A stretch of DNA of 44,883 nucleotides from Nitrospirota bacterium (GTDB lineage Bacteria > Nitrospirota > Thermodesulfovibrionia > Thermodesulfovibrionales > Magnetobacteriaceae): assembly GCA_015233725.1 (NCBI GenBank), contig JADFXD010000013.1, positions 1-44,883 on the forward strand. The letters run 5' to 3'. Both the position numbers and the translations under genes were made by a program. Under the pieces are notes generated by a model. It ran no database searches and had not been told where the DNA came from. It saw nothing but the letters and a program-made list of their open reading frames with translations. Positions 16,645-25,688 of this stretch are shown here, piece after piece (the first letter of the stretch is position 1; each line of letters opens with the position of its first letter).

Positions 16645-17796
16645 TTAGCGTCTGTAACGGAATTGGAAGTGTCTGCGGTGGTTGTGTATCTTGTACTCGG
16701 TGTTGCCATACAGGAGTAGTCGGGAGTAGAACTCTGGCAGGGCAGGGCTTCCGTACTCAAGCATTGGGTAGGGGTATGGGCCTACCTCTGGCATGATCGA
16801 CGCCACGGCGGGGAGGCTTGCCTGGTCGAGTCTCTTCATCTGGTCATCGGTGAGTGTGAAGTCTGTGCAGCCGAGGTTTTCCTTTGTTTGTTCGAGGGTG
16901 CGGGCGGAGAATATTGGTATGGCCACTACCCTCTGTTGCATGATCCAGCGCAGGGAGACCTGGACTGTTGGGCGGCCGATCTCATCGGCGATCTTGACGA
17001 CCTCGTCCATGACCTTGAGGTTGCGAGTGGTGATATCATGCCAGTAGTGGCGCTTGTTGTTATCGACCTCGTCGGTCAGTCTGTATAGCTCGTTGGGGTT
17101 GAGTTTACCTCGGTTATACTTGCCCGTTGCGATACCGCCACCCAAGGGCGACCAGCACACCCAGGCGATGTCGAGTTCGTCACACATTGGCAGAAACTCC
17201 GGTTCACATGAGCGCTCTGTTATGCTATACTCAAGCTGTGTGGCGATAAACGGTGTCCATCCCTGGAAGTCGGCAATCGTATTGGCCCGTGCCATCCACC
17301 ATGCGGGGTAGTTGGAGGCCCCGATGTAGAGGACCTTGCCCTGACGCACGAGGTCGTCCATTGCGCGCAGCATCTCGTCGATGGGGGTAGTGAAGTCGTA
17401 GATGTGTGCCCAGAGCAGGTCTATGTAGTCGGTCTTGAGGCGTTTGAGGCTTCCCTCTACCGATCTGACCATGTTCTTGCGATGGTTGCCGTTGCCGTTT
17501 GGGTCGTTCTGGTCGGCGAAGCCGTCAACGAGGGAGTACTTCGTCGCCAGGACGAGGCGATCACGGTTTGGATGGATGATCTCACCCAGTATCTGTTCAG
17601 ACTGACTCTCCTGGTAGCGGTTTGAGGTATCGACGAGGTTGCCGCCGGCCTCTGTGAAGGCGTTAAGTATCTTGCGGCTTTCTTCCTTGTCTGAGCCGAT
17701 ACTGCCCCAGTTTGTGCCAAAGGTTGCACATCCGAGGCCGAGTTCCGACACACGTAGTCCGCTGCGTCCCAAGAGCCTGTACTTCATTGCTGCCAT
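16645..17796 (-). CDS. Aldo/keto reductase
   Basis: 383 residues. The catalytic tetrad is visible: Asp56 (LVDTSNRY), Tyr61, Lys86 (LATKYSL) and His131 (LLWAHIYD). The C-terminal NADPH-binding segment IPIFSARTLEQTKENLGC (about 295-312) is present. The class is the AKR group related to YhdN/PhnT-like oxidoreductases. It reduces aldehydes or ketones with NADPH. AGGAGG precedes the ATG by 5 bases. The beta-barrel gene at 17824 ends 27 bases upstream in the same direction, so read-through is likely. The last 35 residues, rich in Arg/Tyr/His, extend beyond the usual end of the barrel. Confidence 0.93.
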   Translation of the reverse strand: MAAMKYRLLGRSGLRVSELGLGCATFGTNWGSIGSDKEESRKILNAFTEAGGNLVDTSNRYQESQSEQILGEIIHPNRDRLVLATKYSLVDGFADQNDPNGNGNHRKNMVRSVEGSLKRLKTDYIDLLWAHIYDFTTPIDEMLRAMDDLVRQGKVLYIGASNYPAWWMARANTIADFQGWTPFIATQLEYSITERSCEPEFLPMCDELDIAWVCWSPLGGGIATGKYNRGKLNPNELYRLTDEVDNNKRHYWHDITTRNLKVMDEVVKIADEIGRPTVQVSLRWIMQQRVVAIPIFSARTLEQTKENLGCTDFTLTDDQMKRLDQASLPAVASIMPEVGPYPYPMLEYGSPALPEFYSRLLLYGNTEYKIHNHRRHFQFRYRR

Positions 17797-17823
17797 CGTT
17801 ACCTCCTGAAAGTTGATTTGTCC

Positions 17824-18594
17824 TTAGAAGTTATACCGAACGCCGAACTGGCCATCCCAGCCGGTGTAGCCCAGTTGGGTATAGAATCCATTTGGCGAAC
17901 TGCTAGCGTAGTCATCCGCGAGGAAGTTATTGGATTTTATGAACTTAGCCGCCAGATACACATCGAAGTGTTTGGATAGCTCGTAGGTGATGCCAAACCT
18001 CGGTGAGATGGCAAAGACAAAATCCGTGGTTGAGTGCAGGTGGAAACCCGCTCCGTTTTTGCCTAGCCCACCTTGACTTACTGGTAAGTTTGCAAAGAAA
18101 TCAAGTGTTGGGGATGACAGACCCACGGCGCTAAGCCTGTCAAAGCCAAGTCCAAGCCCTACATATGGTGACAGGTGAGAGAAAAACCCCGTAGTGGAGG
18201 GAGCTAACTTCCTGATAGGAAAATCATAGTATATGACCGTCATGAAGGAGTCGACAGTTGCGTGTCCAACGGTGTTCTCTCGTTTGTTTGCGAATTGGTG
18301 TAACTCAACCCACTTGAAATCGTTACGCTCTGTGGAGTACTCCAGTTCGACCCTGAAGTTTTGCAGGAATTTGTTATTCACGCCCTCCAGGCGGGCCCCC
18401 ACGGTCGCAGTAAACTCAGGACCGGCGCCATATTCGACCCTGCCCTTCCAGTCATCGGACTGTGCTCGCCAGACTATGCCAGTACCAGCGCCCACATAAA
18501 AAGGCGATCGCCCCGTATCATCCGCCCCAGAGTACTGAAATGCCCCCACAACGCAGAGCATCACCAGCATCAATACCAAAAACAATCTCTTCAT
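17824..18594 (-). CDS. Outer-membrane beta-barrel protein, paralogue 2
   Basis: 256 residues from the ATG at 18594. I chose this start because it gives a proper signal peptide (MKRLFLVLMLVMLCVVGAFQYSGA) and has an AAAGGATGG Shine-Dalgarno; longer starts overlap the previous gene. The mature part begins GRSPFYVGAGTGIVWR and ends YTGWDGQFGVRYNF, with the terminal aromatic residue of outer-membrane barrels. It shares the layout, spacing and many blocks (RKLAPSTTGFxSHLSPYVGLGxGFxR) with the gene just upstream, so it is a tandem duplicate. OmpW/OmpA-like; the ligand is not known. Confidence 0.85.
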   Translation of the reverse strand: MKRLFLVLMLVMLCVVGAFQYSGADDTGRSPFYVGAGTGIVWRAQSDDWKGRVEYGAGPEFTATVGARLEGVNNKFLQNFRVELEYSTERNDFKWVELHQFANKRENTVGHATVDSFMTVIYYDFPIRKLAPSTTGFFSHLSPYVGLGLGFDRLSAVGLSSPTLDFFANLPVSQGGLGKNGAGFHLHSTTDFVFAISPRFGITYELSKHFDVYLAAKFIKSNNFLADDYASSSPNGFYTQLGYTGWDGQFGVRYNF

Positions 18595-18616
18595 AATCTC
18601 AAACCATCCTTTTTCC

Positions 18617-19399
18617 TTAGAAGTTATACCGAAGGCCAACCTGGGCATCCCATATGTTGACGTTGCATCTGTTCCATGCGCCATTTGGCGAACTGCTACC
18701 GTAGGCATCCACTAGGACCTTATTGGCTTTTGAATACTTAGCCCCCATATAGACATCGAGGTGTTTGGATATCTCGTAGGTAACGCCAAACCTCGGTGAT
18801 ATGACGTAGACGAAGTCCGTGCTTGTATTGAGATGGTAGCCTGCTCCGTTTTTACTTAGTCCACCTTGACTTGTTGGCATGTTTGCCCAATAATCAAGCG
18901 ATGTAGATGATAGGTCTTTCAATATAGACCTGCCAAAACCAAATCCAAGTCCTACATATGGTGACAGATGAGAGGCAAACCCCGTAGTAGAGGGGGCAAG
19001 CTTTCTGAAGGGAAGGTCATAGTATATAACCGCCGTGTAAGTCTCGAAGTCTATGCGTCCAGAGGCATCCTCGATCTTGTTTTTCATGGCGTGAATCTCA
19101 ACTGACTTGTTGCCGTCAAACTGTCTGGCGTACTCCAGTTCGATCCTTAAGTTTTGCAGTATCTTATTCTCCAACCCCTCTAAGCGAACACCAAAGGCTC
19201 CAGTGAGTTCAACTCCGGTATCAAAGGAGGTCTTTGCTGAGTTGTCATCAGCGGGGCCTCGCCAGCTAATGCCAGTGCCTGCGCCTACATAAAAAGGTGT
19301 ACGCCCCTCATCAGCCGCACCAGCGTACTGAGATGTACACACAACTGAAAGCATCACTAACATCAATGCCATCACTAACAAAAACGTTTTCTTCATCAT
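18617..19399 (-). CDS. Outer-membrane beta-barrel protein, paralogue 1
   Basis: 260 residues from the ATG at 19399 (19396 is equally possible; a longer start gives no signal peptide). The signal peptide MMKKTFLLVMALMLVMLSVV leads to a mature GRTPFYVGAGTGISWR; the end is IWDAQVGLRYNF. It is a tandem paralogue of the next gene (22-base gap), with the same AAAGGATGGTTT upstream of each start, so the duplicated unit included the ribosome binding site. The central strands differ most (for example LHxHxxKxSVEIHAMKN versus WVELHQFANKR). The function is likely that of a small porin or surface protein. Confidence 0.85.
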   Translation of the reverse strand: MMKKTFLLVMALMLVMLSVVCTSQYAGAADEGRTPFYVGAGTGISWRGPADDNSAKTSFDTGVELTGAFGVRLEGLENKILQNLRIELEYARQFDGNKSVEIHAMKNKIEDASGRIDFETYTAVIYYDLPFRKLAPSTTGFASHLSPYVGLGFGFGRSILKDLSSTSLDYWANMPTSQGGLSKNGAGYHLNTSTDFVYVISPRFGVTYEISKHLDVYMGAKYSKANKVLVDAYGSSSPNGAWNRCNVNIWDAQVGLRYNF

Positions 19400-19454
19400 T
19401 CTAAACCATCCTTTATCTTTGAATCTTTGCAATCTTTATCTTTCCATACTTAAG

Positions 19455-19587
19455 AAAAGGCAGAAGAGAGAGGGGGACTCCGCCCCCTTGACCCCTGCAA
19501 GAGGAACGCCTGGCCGCCTTCTTTGACGCTCCAGGACGCTCCTGGCCCTCTTGACTCCCCTGCAAGAGCACCAGTGCCCTTGACCCC
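19455..19587 (-). repeat. Interspersed palindromic repeat, copy 9 (composite)
   Basis: Reverse-oriented composite of about 130 bases: a full head with CAAGGGCAC arms (GTGCTCTTG partner, one mismatch), the CCAGGAGCGTCCTGGAGCG module, then a second degenerate head (CAGGGGTCAAGGGGGCGG). It looks like one copy inserted into or recombined with another. It lies between the SnoaL-like gene and the beta-barrel gene, in sense. Confidence 0.75.
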
Positions 19588-19607
19588 ACAATGGATGGGT
19601 GCTTACT

Positions 19608-19997
19608 TTAGGCGACCGATCCGTCGGGATACTGTACCATGCCGGCAAAGTGTACCTCGATCTTGCCATCCCTCAACACCCAACTATCGGCAAAGCGCAT
19701 CTTGGGGTTGCCGCCCTCTACCTTCATCTCGATGGCCTCCACGATCATCAGAAGCCTGTTGTCAACCTCACCCCAGAACGCTATATCGACCTTGATGCCC
19801 TGGATTCCCAGGATGCCCTTAAAGTGCTCCCGCAACTGGTCGCGTCCACGAAAGACCTTGGGAACCTTTTCAAAGCTGCTGATCAGCACGGCGTCATCGG
19901 TATACTGATCCAGGATTGCCTCGATGTCCTTTTTCAGGATCAGGTCTATGTGTTCCTTGTACAACCTTCCTAACTGTGTATCTGGTGCGTTTCCCAT
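19608..19997 (-). CDS. NTF2-like (SnoaL/DUF4440-type) protein
   Basis: 129 residues with an NTF2-like pattern: N-terminal helices (LYKEHIDLILKKDIEAILDQYTDDAVLIS), FRGRDQLREHF, then beta-strands VDIAFWGEVDNRLLMIVEAIEM and WVLRDGKIEVHFAGMVQYPDGS. Members are ketosteroid-isomerase-like hydratases, cyclases or ligand-binding subunits; the fold alone does not tell the reaction. It lies 36 bases downstream of the second NTF2-like gene, in the same operon as the TPP enzyme. A small helper enzyme for the same pathway is my inference. Confidence 0.75.
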   Translation of the reverse strand: MGNAPDTQLGRLYKEHIDLILKKDIEAILDQYTDDAVLISSFEKVPKVFRGRDQLREHFKGILGIQGIKVDIAFWGEVDNRLLMIVEAIEMKVEGGNPKMRFADSWVLRDGKIEVHFAGMVQYPDGSVA

Positions 19998-20033
19998 CGT
20001 TGTCTCCTTAAGGTTTTTTGTTAGGCGTTAGGG

Positions 20034-20474
20034 TTAAAGTTTCGCGGAGCCCTCGTGATACTTCAGCTCATCCACCGTGTACTTTGTAATGACTGGCAGG
20101 CCGGTCTTGCCTGAGACCTTTACCGTCCATGTCTGGTAGGCGTCGAGTTTGATACGCTTGCTATACCTGGCTGGTGGGGTCCAACAACTGGCCTCCCACT
20201 GCACGACGACCTTCACATCTGCCTGGTCGCCCTTTATGGTTGACTCTACGGACTTCACCACGTGCACCTCGTCAAAGAAGATACGGATCACGCCCTGATA
20301 CCATAGCTCAAATGCCGGCAGTCCTTCCAGGGTGGCCTCCGGAAAGACCATAAACAGTCCCTCCTCCGCCAACATGGGCAGGATATCTACCATCGGGGCG
20401 TGTACGTCGAGCTTGTCGTACCACACCCGTGCGAGTTTATCGATGGCCTCTGGTGTCAACGCTGTCTTACTCAT
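20034..20474 (-). CDS. NTF2-like protein (SnoaL-related)
   Basis: 146 residues. Helical start (TPEAIDKLARVWYDKLDVHAPMVDILPMLAEEGLFMVFPEATLEGLPAFELWYQGVIRIFFDE), then strands VKSVESTIKGDQADVKVVVQWEAS and RIKLDAYQTWTVKV, as in NTF2/SnoaL-fold proteins. It differs in sequence from the neighbour at 19608. No catalytic residue can be named with confidence. It sits between the TPP enzyme gene (44-base gap) and the other NTF2-like gene. Confidence 0.65.
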   Translation of the reverse strand: MSKTALTPEAIDKLARVWYDKLDVHAPMVDILPMLAEEGLFMVFPEATLEGLPAFELWYQGVIRIFFDEVHVVKSVESTIKGDQADVKVVVQWEASCWTPPARYSKRIKLDAYQTWTVKVSGKTGLPVITKYTVDELKYHEGSAKL

Positions 20475-20518
20475 AGTTGCTAACCTCCTTGTTGTCTTGA
20501 TTAGGGTTTTCTATAGCC

Positions 20519-22183
20519 TTAGCGCAGTACCACATCCAGGAGATATGGTCTGTCATCGGCGAACATTGCCTTTACAGCCTGGTCAATATGCGCGGGGTTG
20601 TCTATGCGCATTGAATTTACAGCCATTGCCTCAGCCAGGCGGTCGAAACGGATATCCGGCCCTGAAAGGTTGAAACAATCGGGGAAGGGATGGGCTGCAA
20701 TGTCTCTTTCCTTCCAGTACTGGTTGATGTTTAGGTTTAAGAGCTGGTAGACGCCATTGTTACAGATCACGAACTTGGCCCCTATGTTGTAACGGGCGGC
20801 GGTGTATAGCGCCTGGATCGTGTACATGGAGCCGCCATCGCCTGTAAAGCCGATCACTGTCTTGTTGGGATTGGCCAGCTTTGCCCCAATGGCCCCAGGG
20901 ATGCCAACCCCCAGGGAGCCTCCGCGGGTTACGAAATAGCTTCCTGGCATCCTTGGCTGCAGATAGCGCGTCACCGCGGGTGAGGAAGTCAGCGCCTCAT
21001 CAAAGAGTATTGCGTCCTTGGGCAGTATGTCTGCCAATCTGCTGGCGAGGTCTGACATATGTATGGAGGTGTTATTCTTGGCCTTTTGGTCGGCCTCTAC
21101 CTCGGTGTTGTGGTTATTGGTCTTGGCCTGCCTGCTGATATCTGTTCTCTTGTAGGCCTCTGCCCTGTACTGGGGCGATATGCGGTGTTGCAGCTCATTG
21201 GCAAGCGCCGCAAGAGACAACTTGGGGTCGCTCACCGCAGCGATGTCAACCCTGTGGTTCTTGGCGATTTCGTAGGCGTTGAGGTCGAAGTGTACGACCT
21301 TGGCCCCAGGTGCGAATATGTCGCCAAGTTCGGGGAACACCTCCGGCAGCATATACGTCCCCACGATGAGGACGGAGTCGGCCTTCTTTGTGATTGGCAG
21401 GGAGTAGGAGCCGGTCATGTGTCCGGTTGTCCCCTTGTAGAGCGGGTGGGTCGTGTCCATGACGACATCGCCGATATCGGCGGCATAGACCTCGGCGCCG
21501 AGGAGTTCGGCAACGCGGGTCAGCTCATCGTTGGCGTTGGAGTAGGCAACACCATCCCCGACAAAGATCACGGGGGTCTGTCCCTTCAGGAGCGCCTCTG
21601 CGGCGGACTCTATGGTTCTTGCCTCAGGCAGCACGCGCGTGCTGGGGATCAACGTGGGGAAGACCTCCTCGTTGTTTATCTCATCGAGGACATCCATCGG
21701 CAGGCACACATATACTGGCCCCATGGGGGGTGTGGCGGCTATCTTGATGGCGCGTCTGAGGGTGCGCAACAACGAGCGACTGTCCATGACCATCGTGGCG
21801 TACTTGGTTACCGGCGCCATAAAGGCCACCAGGTCGCCGGCCATCTGAGCGTCCATGTTTAGGTAGCTCAGTCCGGCATCTCCGGCTATCACCACCAATG
21901 GGGAGTGTCCACGCCTGGCCTGATACAGCGCCCCCACCGCGTTGCCGATCCCAGGTGAGCTGTGCAGTTGCACGAGGGTGGGCTTCTGGGTAGCGCGGGC
22001 ATAACCGTCGGCTGTCATCACCGCGATGCTTTCCTGAAGCGTAAGGATGTACTGCATGGCCGGATAGTCCCTCATCGCGTCGAGGAATCCCTGTTCGACG
22101 GTGCCGGGATTGCCAAACATGTAGGTCATGCCATCGGCTAAGAGTTGTTCGATGATCTTATATCTGCCAGTCTTACCAGCCAT
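20519..22183 (-). CDS. Thiamine-diphosphate-dependent decarboxylase (benzoylformate decarboxylase-like)
   Basis: 554 residues with the three-domain ThDP enzyme layout. The N-terminal Pyr domain has YMFGNPGTVEQGF and the cofactor-activating Glu51 (LTLQESIAVM). The C-terminal PP domain has the ThDP motif GDGGSMYTIQAL...FVICNN. The spacing and the LQLHSSPGIGNAVGALYQA block (residues ~81-98) point to the benzoylformate/2-oxo acid decarboxylase branch rather than acetolactate synthase. It should decarboxylate a 2-oxo acid, giving an aldehyde for the AKR or GMC enzymes. It overlaps the upstream DJ-1/PfpI gene by 11 bases. Substrate specificity is not read from this sequence. Confidence 0.9.
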   Translation of the reverse strand: MAGKTGRYKIIEQLLADGMTYMFGNPGTVEQGFLDAMRDYPAMQYILTLQESIAVMTADGYARATQKPTLVQLHSSPGIGNAVGALYQARRGHSPLVVIAGDAGLSYLNMDAQMAGDLVAFMAPVTKYATMVMDSRSLLRTLRRAIKIAATPPMGPVYVCLPMDVLDEINNEEVFPTLIPSTRVLPEARTIESAAEALLKGQTPVIFVGDGVAYSNANDELTRVAELLGAEVYAADIGDVVMDTTHPLYKGTTGHMTGSYSLPITKKADSVLIVGTYMLPEVFPELGDIFAPGAKVVHFDLNAYEIAKNHRVDIAAVSDPKLSLAALANELQHRISPQYRAEAYKRTDISRQAKTNNHNTEVEADQKAKNNTSIHMSDLASRLADILPKDAILFDEALTSSPAVTRYLQPRMPGSYFVTRGGSLGVGIPGAIGAKLANPNKTVIGFTGDGGSMYTIQALYTAARYNIGAKFVICNNGVYQLLNLNINQYWKERDIAAHPFPDCFNLSGPDIRFDRLAEAMAVNSMRIDNPAHIDQAVKAMFADDRPYLLDVVLR

Positions 22184-22997
22184 AGCGTCTCAACCCGTGT
22201 TGGAGCACCTCCACGAACTTATCGCCGCACTCGTATGAGCACTGGTTGGAGCGTGCCGTGATAAATGGATAGTCAACGATGACCGAGGTCTCCTTGCCAA
22301 AGTTGCCATGATATTGCCCATTGCAGCCCACGGCGTCGGTGAGGACGTATTCCAGGGCGTAGGGGGGCGGTCCGATGACAAAGTCCGTACCCATAAAGCC
22401 CGTGCCATCATGATAATCGTACTCGATGCAGTGGCCGGTGACGTGTTTACCGCGGATAATGCACTTACGCTCAACTAGGTCGCGGGCAAACACCAGACAT
22501 GCCACACCGTAGCAGACGGCAGCTATGGGCTTGTCCGCCTTGTAGAACCCCAGGATGACGTCATGAAGCCTCTGGTTGTTTACCATATCAACGATAGGCC
22601 CGCTGCCGCCAACGACGAGCAGGGCATCGTACTGTTGAAGCTCCTGTTGTTTTTCCTTTACGGTCTTGTGGTACTTCTCCAGGTCACGCAGGAAGTTTGG
22701 GGCGCTATAGTATGGCCTCTCGGGAAACCAGGCAGACAGATTTATCGGGTTGTCGAGTTTCTTGTCTTTATCGAGGAGGCGTACCTTTGCCGCCGTTGCC
22801 TCCGAGGTAACGCATGTGCCCAGGGGTGGGTCAACGTATGTCCCATCCATGCTTGGTGGTAAGGCCGGCGCCCTCTTACCCTTTGGCGTGACAAAGACGA
22901 GCTCGTAACCTGCAGCCTCAAGCCTCTCCATAGGGCCCAAAAGCTCCTCGCCCCAAAACCCATACTCCGATAACACTGTTAAAATCTTCTTCGACAT
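22173..22997 (-). CDS. DJ-1/PfpI family protein (Hsp31-like)
   Basis: 274 residues. The nucleophilic Cys162 sits in the elbow AAVCYGVA, with Glu in the N-terminal strand (LSEYGFWGEELL) and the GG loop VVGGSGPIVD at 128-137. The size and C-terminal extension (TGHCIEYDYHDGTG...FITARSNQCSYECGDKFVEVLQ) fit the Hsp31/type-1 glutamine amidotransferase-like group with deglycase, chaperone or glyoxalase III activity. The link to the ThDP decarboxylase is an 11-base overlap, so they are translated together. Aldehyde or glyoxal handling next to an aldehyde-making enzyme is plausible inference. Confidence 0.87.
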   Translation of the reverse strand: MSKKILTVLSEYGFWGEELLGPMERLEAAGYELVFVTPKGKRAPALPPSMDGTYVDPPLGTCVTSEATAAKVRLLDKDKKLDNPINLSAWFPERPYYSAPNFLRDLEKYHKTVKEKQQELQQYDALLVVGGSGPIVDMVNNQRLHDVILGFYKADKPIAAVCYGVACLVFARDLVERKCIIRGKHVTGHCIEYDYHDGTGFMGTDFVIGPPPYALEYVLTDAVGCNGQYHGNFGKETSVIVDYPFITARSNQCSYECGDKFVEVLQHGLRRYGW

Positions 22998-23028
22998 TAC
23001 CGCTTCCTCCTTTTAATGTTTGTGTGTA

Positions 23029-23100
23029 AGAAGGGGAAAGAAGGGGGCGGCTCCGCCCCCCCTCAGACCCCCCTGCAAGGGGACCAGTCCCCTTGACCCC
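23029..23100 (-). repeat. Interspersed palindromic repeat, copy 10 (short form, swapped arms)
   Basis: Reverse-oriented copy with CAAGGGGAC/GTCCCCTTG arms and GGGGGGCGGAGCCGCCCCC hairpin followed by a pyrimidine-rich tract on the minus strand. It separates the STAS gene at 23164 from the DJ-1/PfpI gene at 22173, in sense. Confidence 0.85.
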
Positions 23101-23163
23101 ATTATGGCTTACTATTATCTATTACGAGTTTGCTTATAATAGATTAGCTATTCAAACGCCAAA

Positions 23164-23484
23164 TTACTTCTTATACTCATCGACGATGGTCACACTGTGC
23201 AACAGCCCTGTTTTTGTAAGGGTATCCACAATCATTTCCTGTGGTTTAACGACGTATATGGGGACGTTTACACCTAGTTTCTGCTTGGCAAACACGATCA
23301 CGCGCAACCCGGCAGAAGACATAAATGTCAGGTCCTTCATAAACAGGACGATCTCCTTTGGGGAGACCTGTGCTAACTTATCCACCTCTTCCTTGAATTT
23401 GCTAACAGAGCCAGAATCCACCTCTCCAACGAGGGTGATCTTGGCTATGCCCTCTGAAACCTCTGATGTTACCGTAAGACTCAT
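23164..23484 (-). CDS. STAS-domain anti-sigma factor antagonist (downstream of GlgX)
   Basis: 106 residues from the ATG at 23484, preferred because AAAGGAGG then stands 8 bases upstream, while the ATG at 23490 is only 2 bases from it. The STAS core ITLVGEVDSGSVSKFKEEVDKL...IVLFMKDLTFMSSAGLRVIVFAKQKL has the phosphorylatable Ser pair (56/57) in FMSSAGLR. It would be the substrate of an RsbW-like kinase and a SpoIIE phosphatase such as those at 13759 and 8217. It follows GlgX after 43 bases. Confidence 0.88.
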   Translation of the reverse strand: MSLTVTSEVSEGIAKITLVGEVDSGSVSKFKEEVDKLAQVSPKEIVLFMKDLTFMSSAGLRVIVFAKQKLGVNVPIYVVKPQEMIVDTLTKTGLLHSVTIVDEYKK

Positions 23485-23533
23485 TGTCATATCCTCCTTT
23501 ATGTAAATTAATGTAGTGTTTATAGTTTACACT

Positions 23534-25684
23534 TTATCTGCCTACCAGGACAATCACGGAGCGCGGTCCGACGAGGAAGTGATGTTGGTCGCCAAGTGCG
23601 GGCTCTTTGCCTGTCTCGCTGATGTCCTGTGGCGCTGGCATCCCGGTGTTAACCGATACATGCCACTTCTTTACCGCTCCAGGACGCTCCTGGTTCATTG
23701 TCTGTGGCGGTTGTGGAAGTTCAAAGTCCAGGTGTTCCCAGAACATGTTCATTGCCACATAGATGTCGTCGTCCCTGACGGTTCCCTGTTTGGCGTGTCT
23801 GCCGCAGAGCATAAAGGCAAGGACTCGGCTTGTTGCCGACCAGTCGCAGTACCACGCCTTTGTGCCGTGGAAGCTGATATCGGGATAGCCGCTTCCAACG
23901 TAATCCCTGTGCTGGAAGTGGTAACGCAGGCGAAACACCGGATGGGCGTGCCTGAAGTTGATAATACGCCTGGCGAATGTAAATAGCTCGTTGTTTTTCT
24001 TTAACATGTCCCAGTTGAGCCAGTTGAGTTCGCTGTCATGGCAGTAGGTGTTGTTGTTGCCGTTTTGGGTCCTGCCCATTTCGTCGCCCATCAGGAGCAT
24101 GGGCACGCCGGCGCTGACCATGAGGATGGTCAAGGCGTTTTTGATCTGTTGTCTACGCAGGGCGTTTATGGCCTCCTGGTCTGTGGGACCTTCCCAGCCG
24201 CAGTTCCAACTGTTGTTGTCGTTGGCGCCGTCGTTGTTGTCTTCTCCGTTGTCCTCGTTGTGTTTGTAGTCGTAGGAGAACATGTCATTGAGGGTGAAAC
24301 CGTCATGACAGGTGATGAAGTTGATGCTTGCCGTTGGTCCGCGAAAGGCATAGAGGTCGGGTGAGCCCTGGATACGTTGGGACATATCCCCGACGAGGCC
24401 CATCTCGCTCTTGAGGAATTTTCTGACGCCGTCGCGATACTTACCGTTCCACTCGGCCCAGCGTCCGTAGGCCGGAAACGACCCCACCTGATACAGCCCG
24501 CCGGCATCCCAGGCCTCGGCTATCAGCTTGCACTTGGCCAGTATCGGGTCATATGCCAGCGACTCCAGAAGTGGTGGATTGGACAGCGGATATCCCAGGG
24601 GGTCGCGACCGAGGATCGACGCCAGGTCAAATCTGAACCCGTCGATGTGATACTCCGAGGCCCAGTACCTCAGACAATCCAGCACCATGTTTCGCACAAT
24701 GGGGTTGTTACAATTGAGCGTGTTGCCGGTGCCGGAGAAGTTAAAGTAGTACCCATCGGGGGTCAACATATAGTAGGTCTTGTTGTCTATCCCGCGGAAT
24801 GAGATCGTGTGTCCGCGGTGGTCTCCCTCGGCGGTGTGGTTAAAGACCACATCCAGGATGATTTCGATCCCGTTTCTGTGGAACTCCTTGATGAGGGTCT
24901 TTAGCTCATCCACCTGCATACCATACTTGCCCGAGGCTGCAAACCCGGCCTTTGGGGCAAAGAACCCCACGGTGCTGTAACCCCAGTAGTTGACGAGCTG
25001 CTCTCCGGTTTGAGGGTGTTTGCGGCTGCCCTCCCACTCGTCGAACTCGTAAATTGGCATCAGCTCTACACAGTTAACGCCAAGCTCTTTGAGGTAGGGG
25101 AGTTTCTCCTTGATGGCTGTAAACGTCCCGTTGTACTTGGTGTTTGCCGACTTATGGGCTGTAAAACTTCTTACATGCATCTCGTATATAACGAGGTCTT
25201 CTATGGGGACCTCCAGGGGGCGGTCGCATTCCCAATCGAAGTCCTCAAAGGCGAGCAGTGCCCGGTAGGGATAGATATCGTCCCAATTGGGTGATGCAAG
25301 CCAGGTGTTGCGTCCTCCGATGGACTTTGCGTAGGGGTCGCAGAGTATCTTGGACTTGTCAAAGCGATGGCCGGCCTTTTCGTCGTAGGGGCCATCCATC
25401 CTGTAGCCGTATTGCAGGAGTTCGTAGTTCAGGTCAAAGACCACGATACAGTACACGTTACCGATCCGGAACTCCTCAGGGATCGGGACCTCAGCAAAAG
25501 GAGCATGTGCCCCCTTGTCAAACAGCACTAACGTACACGATGTCGCAGCGCTGGAATAGACAGAGAAATTCACCCCATTGGGCACCATCGTTGCCCCAAA
25601 GGGCAGGGGTTTGCCCTTTCTGAACTTTAGCCCCTCGTGCTCGTGGGTTGGATAATAATCGATTCGTTGGTCTATCATATCCAT
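23534..25684 (-). CDS. glgX: Glycogen debranching enzyme GlgX (isoamylase type)
   Basis: 716 residues: CBM48-like N-terminal domain (about 20-145), GH13 barrel (150-600), C-terminal beta-domain. The catalytic residues are Asp353 (DGFRFDLAS), Glu390 (LIAEAWDAGG) and Asp461 (FITCHDGFT). The block FNHTAEGDHRG (271-281) and the GH13_11 loop HNEDNGEDNNDG are typical of GlgX/TreX. It cleaves alpha-1,6 branches of limit dextrin. It is flanked by two STAS genes in the same direction (gaps of 4 and 43 bases), which is unusual and suggests its expression or activity is tied to the partner switch. No glgA, glgB or glgP is in the window. Confidence 0.95.
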   Translation of the reverse strand: MDMIDQRIDYYPTHEHEGLKFRKGKPLPFGATMVPNGVNFSVYSSAATSCTLVLFDKGAHAPFAEVPIPEEFRIGNVYCIVVFDLNYELLQYGYRMDGPYDEKAGHRFDKSKILCDPYAKSIGGRNTWLASPNWDDIYPYRALLAFEDFDWECDRPLEVPIEDLVIYEMHVRSFTAHKSANTKYNGTFTAIKEKLPYLKELGVNCVELMPIYEFDEWEGSRKHPQTGEQLVNYWGYSTVGFFAPKAGFAASGKYGMQVDELKTLIKEFHRNGIEIILDVVFNHTAEGDHRGHTISFRGIDNKTYYMLTPDGYYFNFSGTGNTLNCNNPIVRNMVLDCLRYWASEYHIDGFRFDLASILGRDPLGYPLSNPPLLESLAYDPILAKCKLIAEAWDAGGLYQVGSFPAYGRWAEWNGKYRDGVRKFLKSEMGLVGDMSQRIQGSPDLYAFRGPTASINFITCHDGFTLNDMFSYDYKHNEDNGEDNNDGANDNNSWNCGWEGPTDQEAINALRRQQIKNALTILMVSAGVPMLLMGDEMGRTQNGNNNTYCHDSELNWLNWDMLKKNNELFTFARRIINFRHAHPVFRLRYHFQHRDYVGSGYPDISFHGTKAWYCDWSATSRVLAFMLCGRHAKQGTVRDDDIYVAMNMFWEHLDFELPQPPQTMNQERPGAVKKWHVSVNTGMPAPQDISETGKEPALGDQHHFLVGPRSVIVLVGR

Positions 25685-25688
25685 AGTT

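Noticed and set aside
20881..21862. Plus-strand ORFs opposite the ThDP decarboxylase (up to 267 residues)
   Set aside because: They read the complement of a high-G+C coding region; no start site or family match, and the decarboxylase is complete.
23516..25623. Plus-strand ORFs opposite GlgX and the STAS gene
   Set aside because: Shadow frames of well-supported minus-strand genes; Val-rich or low-complexity translations.
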